Positions 62,925 to 64,000 of a stretch of 64,000 bases of DNA are shown piece after piece (positions within the stretch are counted from its first letter, which is position 1; each line of letters begins with the position of its first letter). This DNA is from JBCCSZ01 sp039199225. Lineage in GTDB: Bacteria; Bacteroidota; Bacteroidia; Chitinophagales; Saprospiraceae. Both the position numbers and the translations under genes were made by a program. The stretch covers positions 1 through 64,000 of the forward strand of contig JBCCSZ010000001.1 of the NCBI GenBank assembly GCA_039199225.1, written 5' to 3'. The notes below the pieces were generated by a model. It had not been told where the DNA came from and did not search any database. It saw only the letters and a program-made list of their open reading frames with translations.

Positions 62925-64000
62925 ATGATTTACCAAATACTTAGCTGGATACTGAAAATAGCTTGTCGGGTTTATTTTCGGAAAATAGAAATACACGGTT
63001 CCGTCATTCCCCCCAATCGTCCGCTATTACTGCTTGCTAATCATCAAAGTGCTTTGATGGACGCCATCGTTTTGGCTGCTTTCTGTCAACGGCCGCTGTA
63101 CTTCCTGGCAAGAGGAGAGTCCTTTAATAAGCAGTGGAAGCGCTGGTTGTGGAAACAGTTCAACATGATTCCCATTTACCGCCCGGTACACAGCCCTTCT
63201 ATGGTGCGCCACAATCCCAATATATTTAAGTATTGCCACCAACTGTTCGACGATCGGCAGGCATTGGTGATTTTTCCAGAGGGCATTAGTAAAACCGATC
63301 GGCAGCTCCGACCCATCAAAACGGGGGCTGCGCGAATCATACTTGGTTTCGAACCAAACACAGAGGAGTTGGCATTGATCCCTGTCGGCCTCAATTACAA
63401 TGATCCTCATCGCTTTCGAGCAGAATTAATCATCAACATCGGGGCGGAAATATCTATTAAGCCTTATCGACAAACTTATGCACAAAATCAGTCATTGGCC
63501 ATCAAACAACTGAGTGAGCAGATGGCTCAAGCCCTGAAAAAACTGATCATCGTCGTAGACAAGCCAGAGACAGAAAAGCTGACTCGTCAGCTCGAGCAAC
63601 ACTACAAAGAACATCTTTTGCAACAAGCGGCTGTCTTGGAGCGACCCGGCTCTCGTTCTTTCCATCTGAGCAAAGACATTGTACGCGCTATTCACTACTT
63701 TGAACAACACAGGCAACGTAAGGCATCGGAATTGCGGAAGCGAATCTGTTTGTACACCAAAAATTTGAAGGATTTGGGATTGGAGCGTTTGTCTCTTTCC
63801 GTGCCAAGGCTAAAGGAGCATGCTCTACCAATTTGGGTCGATGGACTTGATCGCCTTTGCTACATTGCCTGCTATCCCGTCGGGTGGCTCAGCCGAACAG
63901 CAACCCATTTTTTCTGCCAGCGCCCGGATTTTAAAGGTACTTTACTGCTGTTGTTCGGAACGCTGTCTGCGCTGTTGTATACCATTTCATGGTTGCTGTC
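62925..64000 (+). CDS. PlsC-type acyltransferase (3' end off window)
   Basis: The frame is open from ATG 62925 to the last base, so only the first 358 residues are seen. The N-terminal domain has ANHQSALMDA (the HX5D form common in Bacteroidota), FPEGISKTD, and a C-terminal hydrophobic part at the window end (about 330-358), with a basic helical linker before it. It is probably a membrane lysophospholipid or lipid A-type acyltransferase; the substrate is unknown. It starts 106 bases after the thioredoxin pair. Confidence 0.88.
   Translation, partial: MIYQILSWILKIACRVYFRKIEIHGSVIPPNRPLLLLANHQSALMDAIVLAAFCQRPLYFLARGESFNKQWKRWLWKQFNMIPIYRPVHSPSMVRHNPNIFKYCHQLFDDRQALVIFPEGISKTDRQLRPIKTGAARIILGFEPNTEELALIPVGLNYNDPHRFRAELIINIGAEISIKPYRQTYAQNQSLAIKQLSEQMAQALKKLIIVVDKPETEKLTRQLEQHYKEHLLQQAAVLERPGSRSFHLSKDIVRAIHYFEQHRQRKASELRKRICLYTKNLKDLGLERLSLSVPRLKEHALPIWVDGLDRLCYIACYPVGWLSRTATHFFCQRPDFKGTLLLLFGTLSALLYTISWLL

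Overview
The window is chromosomal DNA from a member of the Bacteroidota. The evidence is proteins ending in type IX secretion (T9SS) sorting domains, a PorZ-like T9SS protein, DUF2723, DUF4837 and choice-of-anchor V families, a fused FTCD enzyme, many short-signal lipoproteins, and promoters of the Bacteroidetes type (TTTG, about 19-20 bases, TAnnTTTG). A Saprospirales/Lewinella-like organism would fit, but that placement is an inference. Most of the window is dense core-genome sequence. I see no prophage, insertion sequence, CRISPR array or rRNA operon.

Layout. 1-6.2 kb: end of an RluA pseudouridine synthase, FTCD, an unknown secreted Lys-rich protein, an outer-membrane barrel, an alpha/beta hydrolase and trmB. 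6.2-10.9 kb (minus): porZ-like gene, nadD, a lipoprotein and dnaN, with a perfect DnaA box upstream of dnaN. 11-18 kb (plus): an M16-like protein without its zinc site, then the cell-shape cluster mreB-mreC-mreD-mrdA followed directly by a CapA-like lipoprotein gene. 18-22 kb: a sugar nucleotidyltransferase, a DUF554 membrane protein, an OmpA-family protein, tRNA-Asn and a PfkB kinase. 22-26 kb (minus): a probable two-gene periplasmic sugar module, a DUF1080-PA14 protein and a sugar-dehydrogenase propeller fused to a blue copper domain. 26-34.9 kb: SDR, zinc ribbon, a DapA-family enzyme, PPOX, DUF819, a nucleoside deaminase, lspA, a VOC protein and a PAS protein, interrupted by two decayed gene relics (a GT39-type glycosyltransferase; an MBOAT O-acyltransferase with its SGNH partner).

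34.9-43 kb: a 0.5 kb repeat-bearing gap, thiL, a second RluA enzyme, a large DUF2723 glycosyltransferase-like protein with rpiB, and an M28 peptidase. 43.0-44.0 kb is the only large gap without a confident gene. It holds two copies of a two-hairpin element whose stems differ by compensatory base changes, and it is the best candidate for something undescribed. 44-56 kb: htpG, then a minus block with an anti-sigma/sigma pair, DUF4837, an SRPBCC-GyrI-like protein, MoxR, VanX, a TlpA-like lipoprotein, ligA and a T9SS cargo protein. 56-64 kb: an acyltransferase, a CotH-lamin tail protein, a TPR lipoprotein, two tandem thioredoxin-fold paralogues and a truncated acyltransferase running off the end.

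Taken together the region encodes housekeeping (replication clamp, ligase, tRNA modification, NAD and thiamine cofactors, chaperone), cell-wall elongation, and an envelope/export layer typical of gliding-type Bacteroidota.
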